Source: Paenibacillus agilis (lineage in GTDB: Bacteria; Bacillota; Bacilli; Paenibacillales; Paenibacillaceae). Taken from it: a DNA stretch of 64,000 nt. The stretch lies in contig NZ_VNJK01000006.1 of NCBI RefSeq assembly GCF_007786455.1, positions 62,001 through 126,000 of the forward strand. The letters run 5' to 3'. Every line of letters begins with the position of its first letter. Position 1 is the first letter of the stretch. The position numbers were made by a program, and so were the translations under genes. The notes under the pieces were generated by a model. The model saw only the letters and a program-made list of their open reading frames with translations, made no database searches and was not told the origin of the DNA. Shown here in pieces: positions 39,063 through 48,986 of this stretch.

Positions 39063-40064
39063 ATGACAAAGAGAAAGTACGTTCGGTACGTAACGAAAGA
39101 GAAGCTAGAGAAAGTATCGGACGAAAATAAAATACACATCCAAAAATATTTCAACTATAAAAATATGAATCTTAGTGATTCATCAAAGGTTAGTTATGAG
39201 TCTGACTTCAATCAATGGCTTGTGTTTATCAACGATAAATTCGGTAAAGGTAGTCTTGCTACAGAAGATATTCTGAGAATGCTGAAAGACGAAGATGGCA
39301 TTGAGGATATGGTAGATTTGATTGAGGACTATATTGCCTTCTGTGTCACTGTATTAGGCAATAACGAGCGCAGGATTCAACGAAGGCTCAGTTCGATTTC
39401 CTCATTCTTCTTATATCTTCTTAAAAAACGGAGAATCAAATCCAACCCTCTGGACTACATTGAAAGACCCTCAGTTCGCGCAGGAGAGAAGCCGCAGATT
39501 ACACAGACCTATTTGACCGAAGCACAAGTAGAACAGATTAGAAAGCATTTTAAGAAGACTGACGATATACAACTGGAACTCTACTTCGAGTTGTCATTGT
39601 CCACTATGTTAAGGGTGAATGCGATATCAAATATAAAGGTTGACCAGATTGACTTTGAGACAGGCATGATTACTGGCATCAAAGAGAAAGAAGGATATAT
39701 TGTCGATGGGTATTGTTCAGATGTAACGATGAAGCTGATTAAGAAGTGGCTAGATTATCGAAAAGAAAATGATATCGAAAGCGAATATTTGTTTATTACA
39801 AAATACTCAGGAGAGTGGAAGCAAGTAAGTAAGAATACATTGCAGACAGTGTGGACGAAGAAGATTGGCAAGATTATCGACATTCCAGAACTCCATCCCC
39901 ATGATTTCCGACATAGCGGAAGTTCGCTTCTCTTCAATAAAGGTATGTCTTTAGAAGATGTTCAAGAGCTTTTAAACCACAGGAGTCCTGATACAACATT
40001 GAAGCATTACATTAAGCGTGACATGAAAAAGCTTCAAGACGCTAAGAAAAAATTCGAGCTATAA
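39063..40064 (+). CDS. Tyrosine recombinase with intact catalytic residues, within the tail block (YomM-like)
   Basis: 333 residues from ATG 39063 (AGGTGATT upstream). N-terminal core-binding domain with a SAM-like pattern (YESDFNQWLVFINDKFGKGSLATEDILRM). Catalytic set: Arg I in STMLRVNAISNI (about 183), hairpin Lys in GIKEKEGYIVDG, HPHDFRH (about 278-284) with HxxR, NHRSPDTT (His) and Tyr in KHYIKRD (about 316). It should therefore be active, unlike the protein at 19365. SPbeta carries a recombinase, YomM, among its tail genes; this looks like the equivalent. Target sites are unknown. It could also be a recently inserted gene, but there are no flanking repeats. Confidence 0.85.
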   Translation: MTKRKYVRYVTKEKLEKVSDENKIHIQKYFNYKNMNLSDSSKVSYESDFNQWLVFINDKFGKGSLATEDILRMLKDEDGIEDMVDLIEDYIAFCVTVLGNNERRIQRRLSSISSFFLYLLKKRRIKSNPLDYIERPSVRAGEKPQITQTYLTEAQVEQIRKHFKKTDDIQLELYFELSLSTMLRVNAISNIKVDQIDFETGMITGIKEKEGYIVDGYCSDVTMKLIKKWLDYRKENDIESEYLFITKYSGEWKQVSKNTLQTVWTKKIGKIIDIPELHPHDFRHSGSSLLFNKGMSLEDVQELLNHRSPDTTLKHYIKRDMKKLQDAKKKFEL

Positions 40065-40084
40065 GAGATAAAGGAGTGTTTTAA

Positions 40085-40510
40085 ATGTTGAGAATGAAGA
40101 ATGAAGAAGTACAACATTTTGCCAATTTCTTAATGACCTTTGAGTTGAAGGGTCGAGAATCGCGTATGCGTACACGATTCGTTAAGTTGCTTGCAGAGCG
40201 AATCGAGCTTGTCGGAGAAGAGCACAAAGAATTGCTTCGACAATTTGCAAGATTTAATGAGAATGGTGAACCGATTGTAGTGGAGATTCAAGGACAAAAA
40301 GCTTACGATGTGCCTGACAGGGCGGCATTCAATAAGGAATACTTCCTTCTACTAAACGAAGACTTTGTAATTGAAGAGAATGAAGAACGTAAGGAAATGT
40401 TGCTATTTATAAAAGATGTAATTTTGAACTGTGATAAGACTTTTAAAGGTAGAGAAGCGCTAGAGTACGACAGATGGTGCGATATTATTGAGGAAATTAA
40501 ATACGAATAG
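40085..40510 (+). CDS. Tail assembly protein, helical
   Basis: 141 residues, AAGGAG before ATG. Helical and charged (MLRMKNEEVQHFANFLMTFELKGRESRMRTRFVKLLAERIELVGEEHKELLRQFARFNENGEP). No family recognised. Directly upstream of the tape measure gene, so probably a tail chaperone or minor tail protein. Confidence 0.7.
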   Translation: MLRMKNEEVQHFANFLMTFELKGRESRMRTRFVKLLAERIELVGEEHKELLRQFARFNENGEPIVVEIQGQKAYDVPDRAAFNKEYFLLLNEDFVIEENEERKEMLLFIKDVILNCDKTFKGREALEYDRWCDIIEEIKYE

Positions 40511-40517
40511 TGCAATG

Positions 40518-40546
40518 GGAGTGTTTATACACTCCTTTTTGTTTTT
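40518..40546 (+). terminator. Terminator before the tape measure gene
   Basis: Stem GGAGTGT/ACACTCC, loop TTAT, followed by TTTTTGTTTTT. Confidence 0.85.
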
Positions 40547-40575
40547 ATTTTTAGCATAAAAAGGAGTGTATATTC

Positions 40576-43500
40576 ATGAGCGGAAAATCTGATTTCAATA
40601 TTTTAATTGGCGTAGACATGACTAATGCAGAGAATGAGATTAAAAAATCTATTCAGAGTATTGGTGACAACTACAATTTGAAATTGAATCTTATCATCGG
40701 AAATAAGGATAAGTTTTTTAAACAAATAAAAACAATCCAAAGTTTACTTTCTAATCTTGGGAAACTGGATATTGATTTCGGTTTAAAGGACGATGCCAAA
40801 GATGTTCAAAATATAAATAAATCCTTAAAAGAAGTTGCAAATACGAATCTTAATGATGTAGGCGAAAAGCTTGCCAAAGACATGAAAGACGCTAAGAAGG
40901 CAACAGATGACCTTACGAAGTCTTATGACAAGCTCATGAAGGTTTCGAATAAAATAAAGCCAAACAAGGACACTGTTAAGACGACGAAGACAGGAAATAA
41001 GTTTAATAATCAAACTGTTTCTGAGGACTCGAAGACAGGTACTACTATTGACAATGTTAGGGACTTCGCTTCGCTCAACAGTTATATGGACAAAGCTAAA
41101 GCTAAAATCGACTCATTGGAAAATGTTTCGAAGGATGGTCGGTCGAAGAACAGCATTGATAAGGTTAAAACTAGCATCGACAAGCTTCCAGAACTTCTTG
41201 CTAGTGGTGATGGACAAGTATTCGATAAAGAACTGGAACAAATCCAAAAGGCTATCCTGAAATATGATGAACTAGAGCAAAAGATTAAAGAAAAGGGTAG
41301 CGCCGAAAAATACCAGTTGGAAAAGATTATCGACTTGCAAAATAAGCTTGCTAAAATCCAACGTGAAGGTCTTGCGAACAATGCTTCTGTTACCAAGCTA
41401 AAAAGCTTGATGGATACGTTTGAAAATGCAGACTTCTCTAAATTGGATGAAGCACGTAGAAAGTTTTCTGCTATTGAGAAGCAATTGAAGATTATCAATG
41501 GTCAAGAGGATAAAGGTAAATTTAAACGTAAGACAGCCGCACAAGGAGAAAAAATTAACGACAAAGTAAAGGCTAATATCGACCCTGAGTTGGTTGGTCA
41601 ACAGTCGATGGATACTCTTGAAGCTAAAATTAAGCAAGTCTTTGATGCTGAAACTGTTAAGCAGTTTGAGAATGCTGTTAGGCGCGTAAACCATCTTTAC
41701 GACGAAATGTTTAAAAAGCAAAAGAAAGTACTGGAACAGAGAGAATTAGAGGGTAAACAACAGAATATTCGCGCACGAACGCATGATTGGAATAAAGAAA
41801 TTGAATCAATTAAAGGCGGCGGCTTCGCAAACGAAAACGACTTTGATGGTGTTCGTAAAGCAATGCGTAATCTTAGTGCAGAGTCCAAAACATATGAGCA
41901 CGATTTGAAGCGTATTCAAACGTTAATTACTCGCATTAATACATTGTCCGAAAAACGTTCTGAAAGACAAGAATCGCGTGATATAACAAAAGGTAGAAAT
42001 GACGCTAAGATTGAAACTATGAGGGGTACAGTTCCAGACAACTTGCTTGATGATGTTAAAGGATTAAACAATCTGATTGATTTCAGTTCTTCAAAAAAAG
42101 ACGTTGCTCTTATTGAAGATGAAATGAAGAAGATTGCAAAACTGGAAGACGAAATTAAGAAGGCTGGACAGGATGAAGAGAAGATACGCAAAGCCATTGC
42201 TGACCATCAGGCAAGTGCAACAAAGTCTGTAGACAAGTATGGCGATACTGTAAAATCTATCCTTCAAGACTCTAAGAGGCAAAGTAGCTTCGATGAGAGA
42301 CAAAAGAGAATAGCACACGATTCCGCTCGATTGAAAAGAGAGATTAACGATTTAGAGTCTTACGGAAATAAAATCACACAAAAACAACAAAAGCAGTTAG
42401 AACAGAAGAGACAGACATTACAACGTATTTCTCAGGAAGAAATGGTGAATCAAAGCAGACAAAACCAGATCGAAGAAGATGCAACTCGTATTCAGCGAGA
42501 AATCAATAGGCTGAAAGAAAGAGGACTGCAACTTTCCTACGATGAACAAAGAGAAATCCAACAAAAAATCGAAGCTCTAAGACGACTTGCTTCAATTCAA
42601 AGGGAAGCTAACTCGACAGGTAACAATAGAGATTCAGATGAACAAAAAATCAGAGACAAGTTCAACAGTACTAGTTATCGTGCAACGAGAGGTTTCAGCG
42701 AGAACTCTGCCGAAGCGAAAAAGATTAAATCTATGATTGATGAAATTGAAGCTAAAGTTAATGGTCTTTCTGGCAGGGTTGGAGATGAGTTCAATCAGGC
42801 TACTAGAGAGATTGAGGAATCTATGAACCGATTGAATGAAGAGTCTCGCAGACTTCGTGACGAAGACCAACGTGAAAGAGGTTCTATGGGTGGTCAACTT
42901 GCGAACGCCCTAAGAAAAGTTCCTATCTGGACAGCGGCTATGGGTGCTGTGTACGGAACAATCGAGTTAATTAGACAGGGATTTCAGTCTATTCTTGAAA
43001 TCGACAAAGCAATGATTAACTTGGCAAAAGTATCCGAAGCCAGTCAACAACAATTGGATGAGTTTAAGAGTACAGCTATAGAAATGGGTAGAGATTTGGG
43101 TGTTGTATCTGCCGAAGTAATTAAAGCTACGACAGAATTCCAACGTCTTGGCTACTCTCTTGAACAGGCTACATCACTTGGTAAGAATAGTATCATTTAC
43201 GCTAACGTTGGTGATATGGGCGTTGAGGAAGCGAGTGCGAACCTCGTATCCGCAATCAAAGGTTTTGGCATTGAAGTCGATGTACAAGGGAACAACGTTC
43301 GTAATCTTGTTGACATGTTCAACGAAGTTGGTAACAACTTCGCAATCTCTTCCGCAGGAATCGGTGAAGCATTGAAACGTTCTTCTTCTGTATTTAAAGA
43401 AGCAGGAAATTCGATTGAAGATTCCGTTGGATTGGTGACTGCCGCTAATGCTGTTATACAAGACCCTAAGAAAGTAGGTAATGGTTTGAAGACCATTGCC

Positions 43501-46500
43501 ATGCGTCTTCGTGGTGTGAGTGAAGAAGGAGAGCATATTCAAGAGATTGTTCCACAACTTCAACAAACATTTGACCGCATCAATAAAGAGTTTGGACTTA
43601 TTGGCGAAGAAGCTTTAAATGTTATGGAAAAAGACAAGCGTACATTTAAGTCTACCTATGATATTTTTGAAGAAGTCGTAGGAATGTGGGATAAGCTTTC
43701 CGATATGGAGCAAGCGAACCTCGTTGAAACGATGGGTGGAAAGCATCAGGGTGTCGTTGTATCTGCAATCATTCAGAACTGGGAAGATGCTGAAAAGGCA
43801 AGTGATACAGCTTCCAATTCCGCTGGCTCTGCTTCGCGAGAGTTTAGTGCATATATGGATGGTTTCGAGTACAAAATCGGACAACTGAAAAACGCTCTGG
43901 AAAAATTCTGGACAACTGTCATTGATGATGACGCTGTTAAAGGAATCATTGATGCTATCACAGCAATTGTTGATGGACTTACGTGGTTGGTTGAAACTTT
44001 CGGCGCAACGAACATTACTGTACTTCTAGCTGGTCTTGTAGCTGTCATGGCAAGTAAACCACTCAGAGATTCCGTTACAACTGTGGGTGCGTTAGGAAGG
44101 GCATTTGAGGGTCTTGGTGGGTTTGTGATGAACTTCATTAAATTCATACCTCGTTTGATTCCATTTGTAGGTATTCTTCTCGCGATTGGTACAGCAGTAA
44201 CACTTGTTTACAAAGCATTCACCGCAGAGTCGAGAGCGCGCAAAGAAAGATTGAAGACGCTTGATGATGAAATTAGTAAACATAAAGAGTTCAAAAAATC
44301 CTACGAAGACACATTCGAACAAAAGGACTTTAATCTCGATGACTTCGCAGACCTTCAAGCTAAAGGTTCTACTGGAAGAACAACGCAAGAAGAAGAGAAA
44401 TATCTTTCTGTAATTCAGCAAATCAAATCTGAAATGCCAGAACTGATTTCGCATTACAACGATAAAAACGAAATTGTTGTTAAGAGTGCAGAAGAAATTC
44501 GTAAACTTGCCGAGGCTAACGAAGCACTTCTCTTAGACAAAGAGACAGAGCAGTTTAAGCTAACTATGGATGAAACAAGCTTCAAAAATGCAAACAAAAA
44601 ACTAAAAGAAATCCAAAACGCTAAAGACCAAGTTTCCGCATCAGAAGGTATGAAAAATGTCCATAGTGTTGCGAAGGATTTTATTGAAAACGAAATTGAC
44701 CAGATTGACAACTCTAATTACTTTGAAGTTCTGAATGCGTTTAACGATAAGGTTAGAGAAGAATTCTCTAAAATGTCCCAAGAACAACAAGATAATAACT
44801 ATATGGCTATGCAAGGCTTACAGTCCTTAATCCCCACATCTCAAAGTAAAGAAGATGCTTTGAAAAACCTTGACATCTTCATTGCAAACAACGAAGAACT
44901 TCGCAAGCACTACGAGGACGAAACTAAGAAAATGAAAGCTTCTCTCCAAACTGGTACTGACGATGTAGCAAAACTCATCGACAACGCGTTTAACATCTTC
45001 GCTAGAGAGAATAACATTGATACTAAATCAAATAAATTCCTGTTTATTGAGGAATTGAGAAGAAACATGTTAGACAACATGGAAGCCTTTGGGACAGATA
45101 TGGAAAAAACTATTAACGAAATTCCTGATTACATTCAAGAAGCAGTTGCCAATGTAGAAAGCAAAGGGATTACGATTGATGATATTATGACTCCTAACTA
45201 TGAAACATTTGAATTAACAAAAGCGAAACTGGAAGAACTTAAAGCATCAGTTTCTGATTCGGCAGACCCAATCATTCAAGTGTATGACGCTCTGATTGCG
45301 AAACATCTATCCGCAAAGAATGCAGTCGATACTGCCCCGATAGTTCCTTTTGAATTTCAGAAGGACGTAATGGGTCAAGTGCATTCATTGATTGATGACA
45401 TTAGTGATCTTGACTCTGCTTACAGAACACTGGCAGATGGTCAGGAGCTTTCATTATCAACAACAATGGATTTGGTCTCCAAACATCCAGAACTTATTAA
45501 ACACATGAAAATGGAGAATGGCGTTCTAACTCTAACAGGAGATGCACTTAAAGATTTGTCTAAAATCAGGGAAGCAGAATTTAAGGCGAATCTGGCACGA
45601 ATGAAAACAGAGAGAATTGAAGCAATTAATACTGCTAATCAAAATATTGAAGCCGCAAAAAAAGAGATGGAAGTTCTGAGAGAAAAACTAAAAATCCACA
45701 ATCAAATCAATGGGTTGAGTACAAACCCGATGTTCGTAGACCAAAAGCCAGAGAATCAATTCGGTCTTGATTTCCCAATGATGCCATTGCCGAAAGAGCT
45801 TCAAGAAAAGGCGAACGCAGAAGCGAAAAAACAACAAGCAGAACTGCAAGCGAAGCTAAAAGAACAACAAGATGTGATGATTAAAAACGAGAAAAACATA
45901 AAAGATACGGAAGATGCGATTGCCGCTATCGACAAGTTCATTGCACAGGATTGGAGCGCACAAATCGGTAATATTACTGGTGGTGGCGGTAAGGATGAAA
46001 AAGAAGATAAGGCAAAAGAGCTTCAAGATGCCATTTATGTTGTTGATGAGTATAAGAAGCGTATTGATTGGCTGAATCGCTCTATTGAGAAACAACAAAA
46101 ACTTCAAAGTGAAAATAGCACTTGGACTGCCGAATATAAGAAAGCTCTGAACGAAGAGACTTGGCTTACTGTGGAGAAAAAGAAGGCTATTGACGCTGAG
46201 ATTGCATCGCTAAACGAACAAATCAGAAAGAATAGCATTGCGAAAAAGGGTATGATTAACATCGACCCTAAAGCAAATGAAAACAAAACACAGCAAGCAA
46301 TTGCCGCTGAACTTGACCAAGAGATTGACCAAGCCGAAGACAGACTGAATCAGCTTGCTTCTGAATCTGATGCTGTTGAATCGAGAATCAATGAACTTCG
46401 GATGGTTAAGATTCAAACGATGACTGAGTTTTACAATATTCAACGTGAGATGTTAACAGATGATATTGCGTACCAAGAGTATGCTATGAGTCTATATGAT

Positions 46501-48393
46501 GAAACAACGGAAGGTTATCGTAAACATGCACAAGAAAAATTGGACTTAATTAAAGAACAGCAAAAGTACAATAAACAAGAACTTGAATTTCTCCTTAAGG
46601 AACGAGATACAAACAAAAGTCTTACTAACGCTCAAATTAACGAACTGAACGAACTGATTCGTGCTAAAAAAAATGCTATTTGGGATATGGCTAAGATGAT
46701 TGATGAAATGAACACGCTCATTATCAATTCCAAACTTGACAAGCAAATGAATAGAATGTCCAGCGAAAGCAAGAAATATGCCGATGCAATTTCCGATATC
46801 CAAGACAAAATTAAGTATGACTTGGATGATGATAAGGATATGGGTAAACATATCGACTTCCTCAAGCAAATCGTTGCGCTGCGTAAAGGCGAACAAGCTG
46901 ATATCGAAAATAACATTAAGTATCTGAAAGAACAACTTAAAGCAAACAGAGACAACAAAGAAGTGGTCGAGAAAATAACTTCCGAACTTGAATCGCAAGA
47001 AGAACAGTTGAAAGATACTAAAAACGCAATCAAAGACACGAACATTGAAATCAAAGAGGTTTATGAAAAGCTCGCGGATGATTACGTTGAACTATACAAA
47101 GAACAGCTAGAACTAATGCAACAGGCTGATGAGAAGTATTACGCTGACAAAATCGAAGCAGAACAAAAAGCGCATGAGAAACGCATGAAACAGCTTGATA
47201 AAGAGATGGAAGCTTTGGAAGAAGCGTATGCTAAACAAATGAAAATGATTGACAGAGCAGAATCTGCAAGAACACATGAAAACGATGTGTCTAAGCTCCA
47301 AAAAGAAGCAGATGAACTGAAAAAACAAATCGACCTTCTCTCGATGGACGATTCCTATGAAGCGAAAGCCAAGAAAGCTGAATTGGTTAAACAGCTAACA
47401 GAAAAGGAGCTTCAACTCTCTGAGACTGAGCATAACAGAGAAGTTGAACTGAGAAAAGACAACCTTGAAGATGACTTGGACGCTGAAAAGGAGAAGTTGG
47501 AGAATAGAAGAGAAAAATACGAGGAAGATACCGACAACTACATTAAATCTCTCGAAGAACAAGCTAAGAAAAAACAAGAATATTGGGAAGCAGAGTTAAT
47601 CAACGAGAAGAAGTTCGCAGAGATGCGTAAACAAGTTCTCGAAGGAAACTTTGCCGAAATGGAAGCTACTATTAAAACATGGTCGGAAAATGTAGCTGGC
47701 GAAATGGGCAACCTTGGGCAACAAGTTACTGATAACTTTACTAAGAAAGTAAACGAAGCTATTGATTCTATCAAACAATTAAACAGCATGAAAATCAAAT
47801 CTGTTACTCACTCTCAAAACAATTCTGGAACAAAAAATAAAGATGGAGAATTAAAAGAGCCATCTACTCCACCAAAGGATAACGAGTTGAATGATGATGA
47901 TGTTATCGACGAGATGAAGAGAAACAGTTGGAGATGGAAGAACGCGGGGTCAAAAGCAGAGAAAGATATTTACTACAAAGCGAATCAAAAACTTGGTGCT
48001 GATATAGGTGCGACATACAAAAATGGTTCGTGGTATAAAAACGGTAAGAAACTATATGAGTTGAGAAGTGGTGGTTACACTGGTGATTGGAGTGGTGATG
48101 GTGGACGACTTGCAGTACTCCACAAAAAAGAACTTGTTCTTAACGAAGACCAAACAAGAAACATTCTTGATACTGCTCGTATTGTCGAGCGTATGAAGTC
48201 ATTTGTACCTAATCTTTTAAACGTATCGACTCCAAAAACATCTGAGCCAGTTGTTTCTTCCGCAGGAAGTTCGGAACATAACGAGTATAACATTGAAGTG
48301 AACATTAATGGAAATGCAGATAAGAAAGTAGCAGATACTGTTGCTGACCAGATCATTAACAAAATCAAGCGTACCAAAGGAGGACGATTCTAA
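40576..48393 (+). CDS. Tape measure protein
   Basis: 2605 residues, AAGGAG before ATG. Long coiled coils make up residues 1-780, then the phage tail tape-measure core (EIDKAMINLAKVSEASQQQLDEFKSTAIEMGRDLGVVSAEVIKATTEFQRLGYSLEQATSLGKN, about 812-875). Hydrophobic segments near 1150-1215 (VLLAGLVAVMA; FVMNFIKFIPRLIPFVGILLAIGTAVTLVYKAF) could span a membrane on DNA entry. More coiled coil fills the C-terminal half, ending in GGYTGDWSGDGGRLAVLHKKELVLNEDQT. No muramidase or M23 peptidase motif is seen, whereas SPbeta's tape measure YomI has both. By the usual 0.15 nm per residue the tail would be near 390 nm. Length is set by this protein. Confidence 0.92.
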   Translation: MSGKSDFNILIGVDMTNAENEIKKSIQSIGDNYNLKLNLIIGNKDKFFKQIKTIQSLLSNLGKLDIDFGLKDDAKDVQNINKSLKEVANTNLNDVGEKLAKDMKDAKKATDDLTKSYDKLMKVSNKIKPNKDTVKTTKTGNKFNNQTVSEDSKTGTTIDNVRDFASLNSYMDKAKAKIDSLENVSKDGRSKNSIDKVKTSIDKLPELLASGDGQVFDKELEQIQKAILKYDELEQKIKEKGSAEKYQLEKIIDLQNKLAKIQREGLANNASVTKLKSLMDTFENADFSKLDEARRKFSAIEKQLKIINGQEDKGKFKRKTAAQGEKINDKVKANIDPELVGQQSMDTLEAKIKQVFDAETVKQFENAVRRVNHLYDEMFKKQKKVLEQRELEGKQQNIRARTHDWNKEIESIKGGGFANENDFDGVRKAMRNLSAESKTYEHDLKRIQTLITRINTLSEKRSERQESRDITKGRNDAKIETMRGTVPDNLLDDVKGLNNLIDFSSSKKDVALIEDEMKKIAKLEDEIKKAGQDEEKIRKAIADHQASATKSVDKYGDTVKSILQDSKRQSSFDERQKRIAHDSARLKREINDLESYGNKITQKQQKQLEQKRQTLQRISQEEMVNQSRQNQIEEDATRIQREINRLKERGLQLSYDEQREIQQKIEALRRLASIQREANSTGNNRDSDEQKIRDKFNSTSYRATRGFSENSAEAKKIKSMIDEIEAKVNGLSGRVGDEFNQATREIEESMNRLNEESRRLRDEDQRERGSMGGQLANALRKVPIWTAAMGAVYGTIELIRQGFQSILEIDKAMINLAKVSEASQQQLDEFKSTAIEMGRDLGVVSAEVIKATTEFQRLGYSLEQATSLGKNSIIYANVGDMGVEEASANLVSAIKGFGIEVDVQGNNVRNLVDMFNEVGNNFAISSAGIGEALKRSSSVFKEAGNSIEDSVGLVTAANAVIQDPKKVGNGLKTIAMRLRGVSEEGEHIQEIVPQLQQTFDRINKEFGLIGEEALNVMEKDKRTFKSTYDIFEEVVGMWDKLSDMEQANLVETMGGKHQGVVVSAIIQNWEDAEKASDTASNSAGSASREFSAYMDGFEYKIGQLKNALEKFWTTVIDDDAVKGIIDAITAIVDGLTWLVETFGATNITVLLAGLVAVMASKPLRDSVTTVGALGRAFEGLGGFVMNFIKFIPRLIPFVGILLAIGTAVTLVYKAFTAESRARKERLKTLDDEISKHKEFKKSYEDTFEQKDFNLDDFADLQAKGSTGRTTQEEEKYLSVIQQIKSEMPELISHYNDKNEIVVKSAEEIRKLAEANEALLLDKETEQFKLTMDETSFKNANKKLKEIQNAKDQVSASEGMKNVHSVAKDFIENEIDQIDNSNYFEVLNAFNDKVREEFSKMSQEQQDNNYMAMQGLQSLIPTSQSKEDALKNLDIFIANNEELRKHYEDETKKMKASLQTGTDDVAKLIDNAFNIFARENNIDTKSNKFLFIEELRRNMLDNMEAFGTDMEKTINEIPDYIQEAVANVESKGITIDDIMTPNYETFELTKAKLEELKASVSDSADPIIQVYDALIAKHLSAKNAVDTAPIVPFEFQKDVMGQVHSLIDDISDLDSAYRTLADGQELSLSTTMDLVSKHPELIKHMKMENGVLTLTGDALKDLSKIREAEFKANLARMKTERIEAINTANQNIEAAKKEMEVLREKLKIHNQINGLSTNPMFVDQKPENQFGLDFPMMPLPKELQEKANAEAKKQQAELQAKLKEQQDVMIKNEKNIKDTEDAIAAIDKFIAQDWSAQIGNITGGGGKDEKEDKAKELQDAIYVVDEYKKRIDWLNRSIEKQQKLQSENSTWTAEYKKALNEETWLTVEKKKAIDAEIASLNEQIRKNSIAKKGMINIDPKANENKTQQAIAAELDQEIDQAEDRLNQLASESDAVESRINELRMVKIQTMTEFYNIQREMLTDDIAYQEYAMSLYDETTEGYRKHAQEKLDLIKEQQKYNKQELEFLLKERDTNKSLTNAQINELNELIRAKKNAIWDMAKMIDEMNTLIINSKLDKQMNRMSSESKKYADAISDIQDKIKYDLDDDKDMGKHIDFLKQIVALRKGEQADIENNIKYLKEQLKANRDNKEVVEKITSELESQEEQLKDTKNAIKDTNIEIKEVYEKLADDYVELYKEQLELMQQADEKYYADKIEAEQKAHEKRMKQLDKEMEALEEAYAKQMKMIDRAESARTHENDVSKLQKEADELKKQIDLLSMDDSYEAKAKKAELVKQLTEKELQLSETEHNREVELRKDNLEDDLDAEKEKLENRREKYEEDTDNYIKSLEEQAKKKQEYWEAELINEKKFAEMRKQVLEGNFAEMEATIKTWSENVAGEMGNLGQQVTDNFTKKVNEAIDSIKQLNSMKIKSVTHSQNNSGTKNKDGELKEPSTPPKDNELNDDDVIDEMKRNSWRWKNAGSKAEKDIYYKANQKLGADIGATYKNGSWYKNGKKLYELRSGGYTGDWSGDGGRLAVLHKKELVLNEDQTRNILDTARIVERMKSFVPNLLNVSTPKTSEPVVSSAGSSEHNEYNIEVNINGNADKKVADTVADQIINKIKRTKGGRF

Positions 48394-48986
48394 TGCTAGA
48401 GGGCATTCACTTTGCATATGATGGTGTTTACTCAGTAGACATGGGCTTGCTAAATTGCCAAGTTGATGGAGGAATGTTTGAAGAAACATTTCTCCCTACT
48501 CGGTCTATTACAGAAGCAAAAATTAGTGGAAGAGATAAACCTTACTTCCAGTCTCTAGATGTTGAGCCATTAAGATTTGGATTGACGTTTGCATTTGAGC
48601 ATGGATACACGGAAAAGTTGTTACGAGATGTTGCTAGATGGCTGTATCAGCCATACTACAAACCATTTTACACGATTGATAATCCTAATCGTGTTTTTTA
48701 TTGTATGGCAGAAGGTGACTCTCAACTATTCCATAATGGAATAAAGCAAGGCTATATTACTGTTACGATGCGTTGCGATAGTCCATATTCTTACACTCAA
48801 AAAACTTTGAAAGAAGATATGAAATTTGATAGCACGAAATTAACAAAAACGGGTGCTGAAAACACTTTTAATAGTGGGATGGGTTCCATGCAAAACATTG
48901 AAATAATCAATGGTGCAATGGGAGTTCGTCGAAAGGCGACTAATTGGACACAATATGCAGGACAGAAATGGAGTGACATTATATGA
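48393..48986 (+). CDS. Distal tail protein, N-terminal half
   Basis: 197 residues. The start matches siphovirus Dit N-terminal domains (IHFAYDGVYSVDMGLLNCQVDGGMFEETFLPTRSITEAKISGRDKPYFQSLDVEPLRFGLTFAFE...YKPFYTIDNPNRVFYCMAEGDSQLFHNGIKQGYITVTMRCDSPYSYT). The galectin-like C-terminal domain that normally follows 'SPYSYT' is absent here. Its expected sequence is found instead at the end of the gene at 50016. The last 50 residues are unlike Dit. Its start overlaps the tape measure stop. Confidence 0.8.
   Translation: MLEGIHFAYDGVYSVDMGLLNCQVDGGMFEETFLPTRSITEAKISGRDKPYFQSLDVEPLRFGLTFAFEHGYTEKLLRDVARWLYQPYYKPFYTIDNPNRVFYCMAEGDSQLFHNGIKQGYITVTMRCDSPYSYTQKTLKEDMKFDSTKLTKTGAENTFNSGMGSMQNIEIINGAMGVRRKATNWTQYAGQKWSDII

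Noticed and set aside
38050..40510. Programmed frameshift in tail chaperone genes
   Set aside because: No slippery heptamer followed by an open extension frame could be found.
41711..41731. AAAAGAAAGTACTGG-like match inside the tape measure gene
   Set aside because: Explained by the codons for a Lys-rich coiled coil; similar coding matches at 57571 and 57868 are likely chance.
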